This document shows, one piece after another, positions 44,966 to 56,156 of a stretch of DNA of 64,000 nt. Each line of letters starts with the position of its first letter. Positions within the stretch are counted from its first letter, which is position 1. The position numbers and the translations under genes are program-made. This DNA comes from Sorghum bicolor (taxonomy: Eukaryota; Streptophyta; Magnoliopsida; Poales; Poaceae). A model generated the notes under the pieces. The model worked only from the letters and a program-made list of their open reading frames with translations. It had not been told where the DNA came from and did not search any database. The stretch is from contig NC_012873.2 in NCBI RefSeq assembly GCF_000003195.3, positions 25,393,317-25,457,316 on the forward strand, in the 5' to 3' direction.

Positions 44966-47900
44966 TGTCACAGAACCGACCAAATTATAAGAGTTCAAGT
45001 GCAGAAACGATCGTCAAACAATCAAGTTTCTAGACTTGAGCCCATATAATCCCGGTAGTCAATCGAAATCACGAAGGACTTCGAACCAACTCGCAACAAA
45101 CCAAGATCGTAATAGTTCAACATAAACACAACGATTGTTACATAGTCATTCATTGCCGTCGAAGCGGCACCACATCGGAGTATTAAATTATTACAACACT
45201 TGTTCGAAGTAGCGGAAGCAAAATAAGTACACACGCTTGTTCAAAGTTCAGTTCACAAGTTTGTTACTGCCAGAGTCTAGGTCATCCTTTCAAAAGCATC
45301 ATAGACGAGAAGAGTAGAGAACCGTGCCCAACGGTTAGTCCTCATCCCCAGCGGGATGGAGGCAGGTCTTGCAGAAACCGTCATAGAAGATATCATCTGC
45401 AACAGGTGGGAATAAACCCTGAGTACGAGGATGTACTCAGCTAGACTTACCCGTCTAGAAAACATAAAAGACACCAAGGATCATGCAAGGCTGAATTTTA
45501 AGTGGAGCTGGTTGACTCACCTTTTTGCCAAAAGCTTAACTTACCACTAAGTCATTTTAAGAGCATCGGATTTATTTATCATCAGCCTACCACTAGATTA
45601 GCACCTGTACTACAACACATCACTTGATTATTCCAAACAATAATAACCATATCAATTTCATCATATGTTCTTCTTGCTATCATCATTATCATGAACCAAG
45701 TTTATTAGTGAATGCTACGTTTGCCGCTGCTCTGTCAAGTTCTCACTAACCGGGAGAGACGGTGATTCGAATCGGATTCCTATCCAGCTGGAGGTTTATT
45801 CCTAGCACTCACCCAAGCATCCCCTGCCGGAGAGCCAAAGGGTCACCTTTGGTACGACTCAGAAATCGCGGCTCCGATCAGCGCCGCACTCCCAGGGCTA
45901 CCACTCTGCCAGGGAGGTCAGGAATTTTAACTCACCTGCCTTTGGGCTTACGCCAATGGTCCCCCGCACACCGCACTTCCTCCGGTAGTGCGCACTTTAT
46001 ACTTGCCGGTCTTCCGGCCTGAGTCATACTACTCGGCTTCGCGGTCGGAACGAGTTATCCGGCCAACTAAGTGTCAGGCATGCGTTCAACATGACAAGAG
46101 GACGTGCAACGATCGGTCCTTAGCTGCCACAGACGGAGTTACTACACATTTGCAAAACTCCGCCCGGCTTAAGTCAATTTGATCAGGTTCCATCCACGAT
46201 AGCACATATAGACCATCGCGACCCGACACAACCCTATATCGCGCGGATGACAGAGTATCACCCGACTTCTACCGATTAAGGCATAGCTAAGCTGCTACTC
46301 GAACCTAACTCTACAACCAGGGAGGGTGAGTTATCTGGACAAGGATTGAGTAAAATGCAGCAATAGTTTCATCACAACTCCTATACGTAATGCATCAATA
46401 GATATAACGTATTAAGTAAACTTTCGAAAATAGAGGAGGCTTAAAATGCTCCGGGGCTTGCCTTTCACGAACGATGCCGGCTCGTGATTCGGGCACTCAA
46501 CGTCTTCTTCGGGCTCCTCGAGTCCGGCTTGCTGGACCTCCACCTCCTGGCTGCCTTCCTGGCCTTCGGGGTTCGCTTGGAGCTCGAAGGAAACTGCCAC
46601 GTCCGGTGCACCTATTGCATGCTCGATGAATGAGAAGGTGCACATGCTACAGATGAATGCTTAAAAACACAAGCAACTCACTAGGCACTCATTTATGGAG
46701 TAAGAGTTATACTAACTCACATGAATGAACAAGTTAACGAAACCCAAAACCTATCATGGCACCAAAGCAGCAAACAACATAAAACAAGTAGGCTCAGTAA
46801 ATAAATCATAATTATAGATAGACAGGTCCAACAAACATGAGTAAGGACATTCTGGAAAGCTTAGGAAATTATCTACAACTCATCTTTAAACATGACAGCA
46901 AGATTCAAACATTAAACTAGTCATTTTAACAAAGTTCCAGGTTCTGTCCCAGAAAAACCGAGAACCCCTATTTCTGGAACCCAACTTGGAACAGCTATAA
47001 CTTTTAAACTACTTGGCCAAATGACCTCAAATTTAAACCTCAGTTAGTTCAACAAGTTTAGAACAACTTTTTTTTATACAAGTTTCACAGAAAGTCAAGT
47101 TATCATTAAGCAAAGTTAAATTACTTACTTGCTGTCCAGAACAGCATTTAACCCTATAGTTAATTATTTAATGACATGATCAAAACACAAACCATGCCAA
47201 CCACATGACTCATGAGCACAAACATATTACAAGGTCACCAGACCATTAGTTGAAAACCCCAAAACAATTACTTAACAAGGCATTTATTAATTAATTTTAG
47301 ATAAGGCATATTTACAAGATATTAGTTAAAGTGCTCAGAAAAATCTACAAAAATTACAGAGGCACAAGTATAACATCAGATCACCACCATAAAAATTTCA
47401 GGACCAATGCACATGCCAAATTAAAGATATGCATTTAACATGTATCAAGGCATTTATTTCATAAATTCATAAACATGACTTATATAGTGTCAAACAACAG
47501 ATTTCAGATTATTTATATCTTAGGAATACCATAAACAAGTTTACCACCAAAATAGAGCACCAGCATAAGCACCAATTATTTTATGTGATTTAATTAAAGA
47601 AACAAGCCATATTTCAAACACAAATTACATATCACAACTGCAGTGCTCCAAAAATCATGAAATATTTCTCAGAGCACCCTAATGCCATGCAAAGACCACC
47701 ATAAAAATTTCAGAGCAAACTAATCAGTAAAACCAGAGATATGCATTTATCCATAAATAACAAGATTAAATCCTTAATAAATAATTTCTCAGAAAGCATG
47801 ATTCATTTTATATTTTTATTAAATACTAGCCATCTCAAGAAACAACACAAAATTTGTTTCACAATTTTTGGATCTCAGAAACAGGAGATATGATTTTTGC

Positions 47901-49542
47901 AAGAAAGCCAAAAATTAGGATTTTGAATAAAAGAAAAGGAGGGAAAGAGAGAGTCGCTGACAGTGGGTCCCACCCGTCAGGCTCTTCTTCCTCGCGGCCG
48001 AGGCGATCTTCGCCGGCGATTTCTCCGCGACGGCGAGGTCTCCGGCCAAACCCAGGGCATCAACGTGATCCCCAAACCCTAACGACTCGATTGACCCCAC
48101 TTTTGCCACGGCGGAGCCACCGGAAGGGACTCACCGTCGGCAATGGCGGCTCGGCGGAGGTCCTCGGCGTTACGCCGGAGCCCTCAGGCCGGTAGAGCGT
48201 GACCTAAGGCCTTCTACAGCACCAGCAGACTAGGGCGAAGCTTCCTAGGTACGCGGTTTGGCCTGGATCCCCGTGGAAAGCGCTGGCCACGAGAGCACCC
48301 AACTCCGGCGGAAGCACGGCGGCGCTGCGCACCGTGTCCGGCGACGGAGAACCCGGTAGAGCGTCCACCAGGTGGCGCAAAAGCTCGCTAAGGACCTAAG
48401 CTACCTCTAGGACCTAACCAAAGACGATGAGAAGCCTCACAACGCGCGGCATTGAGTTCGCCGGAGAAGAGGGTCACGGCGGACCGATTTGGGGGAAGAA
48501 AGAAATGTCGGCTCACCGGTGGGTTTCTCGGCGAGTTAGAGGGTGGAGCTTGGAGAGCGGCTCACGGCGGAGCTTTGGGTGGAGTTTGGTGGACGGAGAC
48601 GCAGAGAGGAGCGCACACGAGCTCGCCGGAGTGAGCTCGCGGCGGAGAGCCCGCTGCGGGCGAGGTTCAGGCGAGAGAGGGCGAGGCAGAGCGAAGTGGA
48701 CGCGTCCACTCGCTCGGGGCGTCGCCGTGGTAGTCATGCACGCGACGAGGACTGACAGGCGGGGCCAGGAACGGCGTACGGGCGCCAAATGGCGACGGAG
48801 CGCTGCCGGCGGTCGGCCACGTCGACGAGGTCCAAGTCGATTCAGAGACAGCAATGGCCGACTGACAGAGCGACTTCACCGATGATTATCTCCCAAACCA
48901 GAGCGAATTAGGAGATGGCGTAGTTGACAAACTTGGAGTACTAGGCGAGATCTACAACTTTGTCAACTAGGGCAAAGACTAGATCGGCCTGGATTGAAAG
49001 ATATGGAGTTTCCAAAATCGATCACACAAACTGCAAACCACCCGGGGACTTAGAAAATTTTCTAAGTGTGGAAAACAGCCCCAAATCTGCCTTGTGGGCC
49101 ACTTTTGAGCTATTTGTGTTCATTTTCATGAGATGGTCATAAAACAACTTTTGTTCCTTATAAAATTTGCTACAACTTTGCTGTAGGAAGTTTTAACATG
49201 CAAACATTTTATGAAACACTTTTTAAAAGCCTAAGCAAAAGAGGTTTCTAGGGCCTATTTGCATAAGTATGGCTTAAGTGATTATTTTGGAGAAGTGATC
49301 AACATGAACATTGTTCCCAAGGTTATGTTAAGCATAGATAAGCTATTTACCAAGACATTAAGCACAAACACAAGCATTGTTCACTCAAACATAAGCATAG
49401 GAAGCCTATTTAAGCAATTTAAAACACATTTTTGCAAAGGATGACATGTCTCAAGATAAATGATGATCATGGATGCTTTGAAGGAAAGATGATGCTCATG
49501 CTATGCACATGTTTGATGCAACCATAACACTGGGGTGTTACA
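44966..49542 (-). repeat. Element 3 5' LTR (4,577 bp)
   Basis: Complete copy, TG...CA bounded on the minus strand. It is followed on the right by the AAACC duplication at 49543-49547 and resumption of the CACTA protease gene. Confidence 0.94.
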
Positions 49543-49547
49543 AAACC

Positions 49548-50191
49548 ACAACAAGATTATCAAGATATGGTAGACATTATTCAAAGGTAATTTGGATCCA
49601 TTGCATGCGTAAAGTAGACTAAGCTTGTATATATGTATACTTAACGATCTAACTCTCTTGTTTCATATATATCATTAGTTTAGGGTTTGGGAAAGATTCA
49701 TTATTCGAGAACATCTAACTCAATGTAGGACGCAACTAAAGATAATACAACTACAAGTAAGTTTATCCTTCGTCAATGTACGTGGTATATCTTATATCTT
49801 GTCTTTTTTACGAGATAAATCTTTACATCCTACAGTGGATCTTGAGACAAGAACCGGGGAACAACTTATGTGGATACTACGTTTGCGAGTATATTATGGC
49901 AGAAACAAATAGAATTCCTAAAGAATACCTCAGAGTATGTAACACATGTCTCTTTTCATTTTCTCTCGAAATACTATTGATAATCTCGATATAACTAATA
50001 CCTTCTTTTAGTTCAAATTGAAGACTAAATGGTTGAAGCAAAAACTCATGCAACATGAACATCTCCAAGCAATACAAGAGGCAATAATAGGATTTCTTCG
50101 GGAACAAGTCATAAATCCAAACAGTGAGTTCCACTATAATCCTAACGAGACGATGATTCCAAACAATGATGATCATTTGTATGCCCTGTAG
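49548..50191 (+). pseudogene. CACTA second gene, C-terminal end with catalytic Cys of C48 domain
   Basis: It resumes with QQDYQDMVDIIQR directly after the duplication that follows YDSMKKP on the left side. Introns with GTAATT-like and GTAAGT-like donors separate short exons reading VWERFIIREHL.., then RQEPGNNLCGYYVCEYIM, which has the Gln and Cys of a ULP1-type protease, then KWLKQKLMQHEHLQAIQEAI and a stop at about 50191 (DDHLYAL). The gene is degenerate upstream, so no product is expected. Confidence 0.72.
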
Positions 50192-50369
50192 ATCTTTGGA
50201 TGATGAAGTATAACTTGTAATAGGTTTAGAGTATTAACTTTGGAGTACAACTTGTGTAGTAATAGATTTGCAGAACAACTTTTATATATTTGTGTGCATA
50301 TATTTATATATATATGTAGTTATATAATTCAATTATATATGCACAAAATAAGCTTATTGTCATATGTTG

Positions 50370-50371
<2 letters not shown>

Positions 50372-50417
<46 letters not shown>
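50372..50417. repeat. (TA)n microsatellite
   Basis: About 23 TA units in the AT-rich 3' tail of the CACTA gene. Confidence 0.9.
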
Positions 50418-50420
<3 letters not shown>

Positions 50421-50518
50421 TACAGCAAAGAATACATATTGGAAAACCTATTAAATGAATAAACAAAACTAAAAACAGAACTGAAAAGAAAAGAAAAAGA
50501 AAAAACCAGGGGACCATT

Positions 50519-50732
50519 TAGTCCCGGCTGATATTACTGGTCGGGACTAAAGGGTGCTGCTGCGTAGCACCGCTGACAGCACTTTTTAGTCCCGGCTGGT
50601 AATACCAACCTAGCCCTGGTGCATTGCGCGGGACTAAATGGGGACCTTTAGTCCCGGAAGCGTAGTCCTGGCTCAGAATCCAGGGCTGAAGCCCCTTCCC
50701 AGCTGGGACTAAAGGCCGATCTTGTAGTAGTG
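50519..50732 (+). repeat. CACTA right terminus with sub-terminal hairpins
   Basis: Four TTTAGTCCCGG-type hairpin units (at about 50519, 50586, 50647 and the paired CTGGGACTAAAGG before the end) lead to CTTGTAGTAGTG at 50721-50732, the inverted terminal CACTA repeat. The base triplet after it is TCT; the left flank is not in the window, so the 3-bp duplication cannot be tested. Confidence 0.8.
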
Positions 50733-51427
50733 TCTATTTGTATGAAAACAGAATTTTGAAAAAACATGCTATAAATGAAGGCATAAGTCATTGGCTATAC
50801 TGCCGATAGAGTCAGTGAATGAACAAACCCTTGTTTTCTAAATAAATAAATATTAAAACTAGCAAAATCTAATCTAACATCATTATCAAACAGATCAAAA
50901 TGACACAATGTTGATAGCAGCCGACGAATCAAAGATTACTGGTCAATAGATTCACTTATAGCAAACCAAGACCTTGAACACACACTATGTTTGACTAAGA
51001 TTAAGATACACCAGTGGATAAAGCAAGATCTTACATCAGTAAATAAATTAATATGATAATAGTCGATATGTCAATCTTGTTGGGTAAAGTGGTGATATTA
51101 CTAAATTTCTAATTAAAATTTAACAAGGTCGATAACTTGTGATTCTAGTAAAAACAACAAGAATTCATAAGATACAACCGTACTAATCTTAATAGAGTTA
51201 ATAACTGGTGATTTTATATCGGATCAAGCAAGGATAAAGAAGATGCAGCCTTAATTAGAAATTAGATACAAATTGATAACTAACTAATACTGAATCAAGG
51301 AAGAGATCAAACGAAGCATCCTGTAGAAGATAAGACACAAGTCGTGATGGTACTCACCAACAAACGTGAGATCAAAAACCGATGTAGACCTGCTCATCAA
51401 AGAACTCGTCGAGATCTATCTTACTCA
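50733..51427. other. Flanking sequence, no feature recognised
   Basis: AT-rich, no open frame of interest and no repeat boundary that I can support. It may be older degenerate transposon sequence. Confidence 0.5.
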
Positions 51428-51865
51428 TACTAGTAGAATCAGGCTCATAGGTAGCGCCCTCTTTTTATACCACAGGCGGTTCCAGTTACGACGCGCTTGT
51501 GGTATAAATAGGACGGTGTCAGAGATCCCAGCAGCCTTTGGAAACCGTTTATCACAGGCGGTTGGCTTAAGCAACTGCCTATGCTATCTCTGTATAAATA
51601 CCCTTTCTTCCTTCCCGACCAGAACAGTATCTCGCACCCACCTTCCATTGGGACGATTTTGGAGTTCCAGATTTCTCAAAATACAATGGGGGAGGTTTTA
51701 ATCTTCATTTCTGGGAAGGAGGTTGCTAAAAAAGGTTAGTCTATGTCCTTATTGCCTCAATTTGCTCATTCTAGCTCAATTTGAGCCACTTTTTGGATCT
51801 AGGGTTTCACCATGAGTGAGAGAGAAGAATAGCTAGCTTCTTGTCTTCATTGTTGATATGGTTTG
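51428..51865 (+). mobile_element. Second CACTA-like element, 5' terminal region (truncated)
   Basis: TACTAGTAGAATCAGG at 51428 resembles a CACTAGTAGAA terminal repeat with the first base changed. It is followed by hairpin units TATACCACAGGCGGTT...GTGGTATAAA and CACAGGCGGTTGGCTTAAGCAACTGCCTATG. Then comes a TATA box (TATAAATA at about 51593) and a leader (TCTCGCACCCACCTTCCATTG) with a possible splice donor AAAAAAGGTTAGT at about 51730, as in 5' ends of grass CACTA genes. It stops abruptly at the LTR beginning at 51866. Confidence 0.5.
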
Positions 51866-54333
51866 TGTAACACCCCAGTGTTATGGTTGCATCATTCACA
51901 TGCATAACATGGGCATCATCATCTTCATAAGCATATCATGATCATCATTTTGCTTGGGTCATGTCACTTTATGCAAAAGTATGATTGAACTTGCTTAATT
52001 ATGCTTTCTATGCTTATGTTTTCTTATACTATGCTCATGTTTGTGTTCTATGCCTTGGTAAATAGTTTATCTATGCTTAACTCATCTTGTGGAGCAATGT
52101 TCATGTTGATCACATCTCCAAATTAAGCACCTAAGTCATACTTCCTTTTGTAGGCCCTAAAAACCTCTTTTGCTTAGGCTTTTAAAAAGTGCTTCATAAA
52201 ATGTTCGCATGTCAAAACTTCCTTAACCAAAGTTGTTTTATGGCCATCTCATGAAAATGATCACACCTAGCTCAAACGTGCCCCAAAAGGCAGATTTGGG
52301 GCTGTTTCCAACACTTAGAATTTTTTCTAAGTCTGGGATTGCATCAGTTTGCTCGAGGGTGGTTTGGACAGCTTCCAGTTTGGAATCTAGGCTGAATCAA
52401 ATCTTGATCTTGTAAGCAAAGTTAAATTCCTCATGTAGCTCTACTGCACGGAGCAATTATCCAGCAAAATCATTGATCGGTTTAGGAGTTAATCGAAGTC
52501 CAAAATCGAGTTTCAGTCGGCTCTGAAACTGAATGGAGGCAGGGTCAGCAGAGGGGGAGCTCGCCGGTGACGCTGCGTGTTGGACCCAAGTCATCCATAC
52601 GTCGGTGCTGGCCCCATTCGTCAGGCCATCGATGCCATCATGGACGCCACGACACACCGCACTCACCAGCACTCGTCCACTCCCTCCCTCTCTCTCTCTC
52701 GTGCGACTCCGACGGCGGAAACGCCATTGCCATTGTCGCCGAGAGCTCCACGAGCTTCGCGCACGCTCGGCTTTGCATCTCACCTCGCCCCCGAGTGTCT
52801 CCAAGTCCGCCTCAAGCTCCTCCATCTTCTCTACCCCTTGGTTGGACGAGATCTTCCCGAGGTGAGCCACATTTTGCGAGTTTGCCGTCGTCAGGTTCAC
52901 GGCCGTCGCGACCCCGATTCCGGCGAACCTCACCGCTGCTCTGTCCTTGCCTTCCTTCTTCCCTCCGAGTCGCGTTAGAGTTTGCTTAGGTCTCGGTTGT
53001 GGTCTGTGCCATGCCATTCCGGCCTTGGTGTCGCCGTTGCGCGGGAACACGGCCACCGCACCGTCGCGCTCACCGCCGACGAGCACCCCGCACGTGAGCA
53101 GGCTCTCCGGAGCCATTAGGGTTAGGCGTTTCTACCTAGAAAGCTCCACACTGTCTCACTGGTGCTTAAGCCGCTCTTCTCCCACGCTCTACCGGTCGGA
53201 GATGGCCGGCGTAAGCCGAGGTAGCTCTGTCGTGCCGCCATGGCCGACGGCGACCCCTCTCCGTCGCTCCATCCCTAGGGTCACCTACCTCTATCGATGC
53301 GGAATCACTCCAGGAGCACGTTGGTGCCCTTGGATCCGCCGGAAAAGCTCACCGTCGGCGAGCATTCGCCGGCGAGTGTCTCCTCTGTTCTCTGGGTCGC
53401 TGACGCGCGGGACCCGCTGTCAGTGACTCAACGGCTCCCTCCTCTCTTTTATTCAAAATCCAGATTTCTTGCAATCTTGCAAAAAATCATATCTCCAGTT
53501 TCTGAGCTCCAAATTTTGTGAAACAAATTTTTTGATAATCCATGGGATGGCTAGTTTTTAAAAAAATATAATATGCACCATGTTTTTGGTGAAATATACT
53601 TTTTATGATTTAATCTTGTTATTTAAGTATAAATTCATATCTTTTGATATACTGCTCCAATTGCTGTGAAAAGTTTATGGTAGGCTCTGAGTGATATGAG
53701 AATGCTATGATAAATATTTCATGATTTTCGGAGTACTGTATCTTTGATATGTAATTTATGTTAATGCTATGGCTTGTTTTCATATTTAAATCATAATAAA
53801 TGTTTGATGCTTATGCTGGTGTTCTACTTTGGTGTCAAGCTTGTTTATGGTAGTAGTAGCATGTAAATAATCTGAAATCTGTTTTTTGACACTATCTAAG
53901 CCATGTTTCTTAATTTATGGAATAAGCACCTTGTTACATGTTAATTATGTATCTTAAGTATGGCATGTGCATTTGTTCTGAAAATTTTATGGTATTGTCA
54001 AGATGCTATGCCTGTGCTTCTGTAATTTTTGTAGGTTTTTCTGAGCAATTTTGCTGGTATCTTGTGATTATGTCCTTTTATGGAATTAAATTAATAAATG
54101 CCATGTTATTGCATGTTTAGTGGCCAACATGTGATGTTCTGGTAATCTTAGGCCATGCTTGTACTTGTAAGACATTTGGTTGGCACTAAATATGTTTTGG
54201 CCATGTCATCAAATAATTAATTAAAGGTTCATAAGCTGTTCTGGACAGCAAGAGAGTAATCTACCCATTGCTTGATGATAACTTGGTTTTCTGGAAAACT
54301 TGTCTTAATCAATGATGTTATAAACTTTATGGA
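51866..54333 (+). repeat. Truncated chromovirus LTR related to element 3, opposite orientation
   Basis: It begins TGTAACACCCCAGTGTTATG, the start of the element 3 LTR read on the plus strand, and follows that LTR for about 2.47 kb with clear divergence. It includes the GTGGGCC/AAATTTTCTAAGT region, the GC-rich CGCCGGCGA region and the GTTCTGGACAGCAAG region. It ends at 54333 where the Athila-like LTR begins; the remaining ~2.1 kb of LTR and any internal region are absent from the window. Confidence 0.8.
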
Positions 54334-56001
54334 TGTTGATGGTCCTTAAGTATCAAATTTAATTATCAAATAAACAAAGAAAAGGATCCAAATGAAATCA
54401 ACATCCAGACTTACGGTTTTATGTGACAGAATTCCAAGAGTTTTGGTGTTTGTCTATTTCTGCAGGGGGTTATCAGGAAATACGGAAGAAAGGCCCACAT
54501 GTCAGGATTACATAGAGATATTAACGTGCCGCGCAATTATCTTACATCTAGAAAACTCCAGAAGCCACGGGAAGGAAGCGGAGGCCGAACAGGGCCAGGC
54601 ACTGGGCGCCCGCCCAGTTGACCTGGGCGACCGCCCCCCTGCAGAGTTGGATCAGGACTCTCTTTCGGGACTAATCTCCACTGACCTAAAGGATCAAGGA
54701 TAACCATTCAATCAATGTTGGTTTGATCCAACGGCCCATATTCACTTGAAGGGACTATAAAACCAGAGCCCCCTGGCCCCTGGAGGAGAGAGCCTCTCAA
54801 CCCTAATTCATTATTCCTCAAGGGAGAAGAAGCCTCTGATCAAGCCTAGAGCCACCACATCAATTAGACATCTAGATTAGCATAGCTACATAGTATTAGA
54901 ACTAGAAGGAGTCAATCTTCGATTGGTTTCCGGATCTGTCAAGAGGATTCTTGGTAATTCTCTAATTGTGCTTCTAATTGTTCTTCTAATCATCTTTGTT
55001 CTCAAATATTATGAATATGACTTTGTTCTACTTCAATATATTGCTTATGACTTTGCTCTACTTGTTTATATTCAAGATTATATTGTTCTTAGTTTATCAT
55101 AGTTATGTACTTGGCTTAGTTAGATTGGATCTATATACATGCTTAGGATCGTATAGCGTTTATCCATCGGATCCATGAGTAAATGATAGATATTGTGTAG
55201 GCATGGTGCTTATACCGTATTTATCTGCGATTGTACCCAATATGCCAGATCGTGGGGTAGTTCGTGATAGTGACAGTTTCATTGATTCTTATATAGTCCC
55301 CCTCTCGTGTATTGGGCTGGCAGAGCAACATTATTACAGGTGAGTGATTGCTATGTTTCTCATATTCCTTGCTAATATCACTATGCATGGGCGTAGTCTT
55401 GTCTTGCAATGATTGCTAAGTATGCTTGCACTAACTATGATAATGCTAGACTATATAGTTGAGAATAACTTAGGAAATATTCTTGTAGTTCGTTCTAATA
55501 CCATGCTAATGACTTTCTAGAGTATCTAATTGAGGTGCTTATCATATTTATTATGTGGCTAAGTTATGCTGATCAGACTAATTATCTTTGTCACTATTCA
55601 TTACTTTATATATCCTTTATGTGACACTTACCCCTGTATGAAAGAGTTAGATAAATGTTCTCAATTATATATGCAATGATAGATACTCAATCTCATATTC
55701 TATTCTGTCGTTAATATTGATGATTGTTAATCCCTTCCCAGTGGTAAAAATATAAATAACGATACCTGGAATACTTCCCGGTTAAAATGCTACATCGGTA
55801 TTAATCTGTGCGCTTGCAGATCCCATTCATTATTTATTTAGAAGAGCAATTGCATATTTCAATACCGCGTCTCTCTTGTCATGCTGGGGATGACAACTTG
55901 GCTTAAGTGGTATGAGGGATAGGTTTGGCATTTTTGGCACCGTTACTAGAATTAGAAAACTGTCTACTTTTGGTAATGATGTTAAGAATACCCCACAAGC
56001 A
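54334..56001 (+). repeat. Element 4 5' LTR
   Basis: About 1,668 bp if it ends at ACAAGCA before TTTT and the primer-binding site. An alternative end is 55930 (TTGGCA), because a decayed second primer-binding-like sequence lies at 55935. The stretch 54593-54650 has a GGCGCCCGCCCAG / GGGCGACCGCCC repeat. Confidence 0.75.
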
Positions 56002-56005
56002 TTTT

Positions 56006-56023
56006 TGGCGCCGTTGCCGGGGA
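56006..56023 (+). other. Primer-binding site, element 4
   Basis: TGGCGCCGTTGCCGGGGA, within CATTTTTGGCGCCG as in Athila-like elements (tRNA-Asp is usually cited as the primer for this type). Confidence 0.8.
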
Positions 56024-56156
56024 AGGTTGATTACTAATCAGGAATGGATATAGATTTTCGAGTCATCATTCGCATCACTAATATGATTGAGCTTATCTAT
56101 TCTCTCATACAGTTTTACCCCGATATTTTTCTATTTTATCTTATGCAGGGTAATGT

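Larger units (their letters stand above)
34965..49542 (-). mobile_element. Element 3: chromovirus (Ty3/Gypsy with chromodomain), large LTRs, internal PR-RT deletion
   Basis: LTRs are at 34965-39270 (3', gapped) and 44966-49542 (5', 4,577 bp), reading on the minus strand from TGTAACACC to CTGTGACA. The target duplication is AAACC on both sides. The primer-binding site matches initiator tRNA-Met. The internal region is only 5.7 kb: an extra upstream ORF, gag, and a fused pol fragment that begins in the last part of RT. The chromodomain and very long LTRs suggest the Tekay/Del group. I noted about 12 substitutions over roughly 3.9 kb of comparable LTR, so insertion was recent. Confidence 0.93.
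1..50732 (+). mobile_element. CACTA (En/Spm-like) DNA transposon, interrupted by three LTR retrotransposons; left end outside window
   Basis: This is a discontinuous element. The pieces visible here are 1-1702, 15987-19150, 33429-34964 and 49548-50732, allowing for target duplications. The right terminus ends in CTTGTAGTAGTG, the reverse complement of a CACTACTACAAG terminal repeat, preceded by several TTTAGTCCCGG/CCGGGACTAAA hairpins typical of grass CACTA ends. Coding remnants are the end of a transposase-like ORF (1-303) and a degenerate gene with a ULP1/C48 protease domain that continues across the retrotransposon insertions. The continuity is direct: coding sequence stops at the left duplication of elements 2 and 3 and resumes after the right duplication. 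Both genes carry stops and frameshifts, so the element is dead. It is possible that 1-1600 and 16000-50732 belong to two adjacent CACTA copies, because TTTAGTCCCGG hairpins also occur between the two genes. Confidence 0.75.

Noticed and set aside
50240..50517. Tyr/Ile-repeat frames on both strands
   Set aside because: Created by the (TA)n microsatellite.
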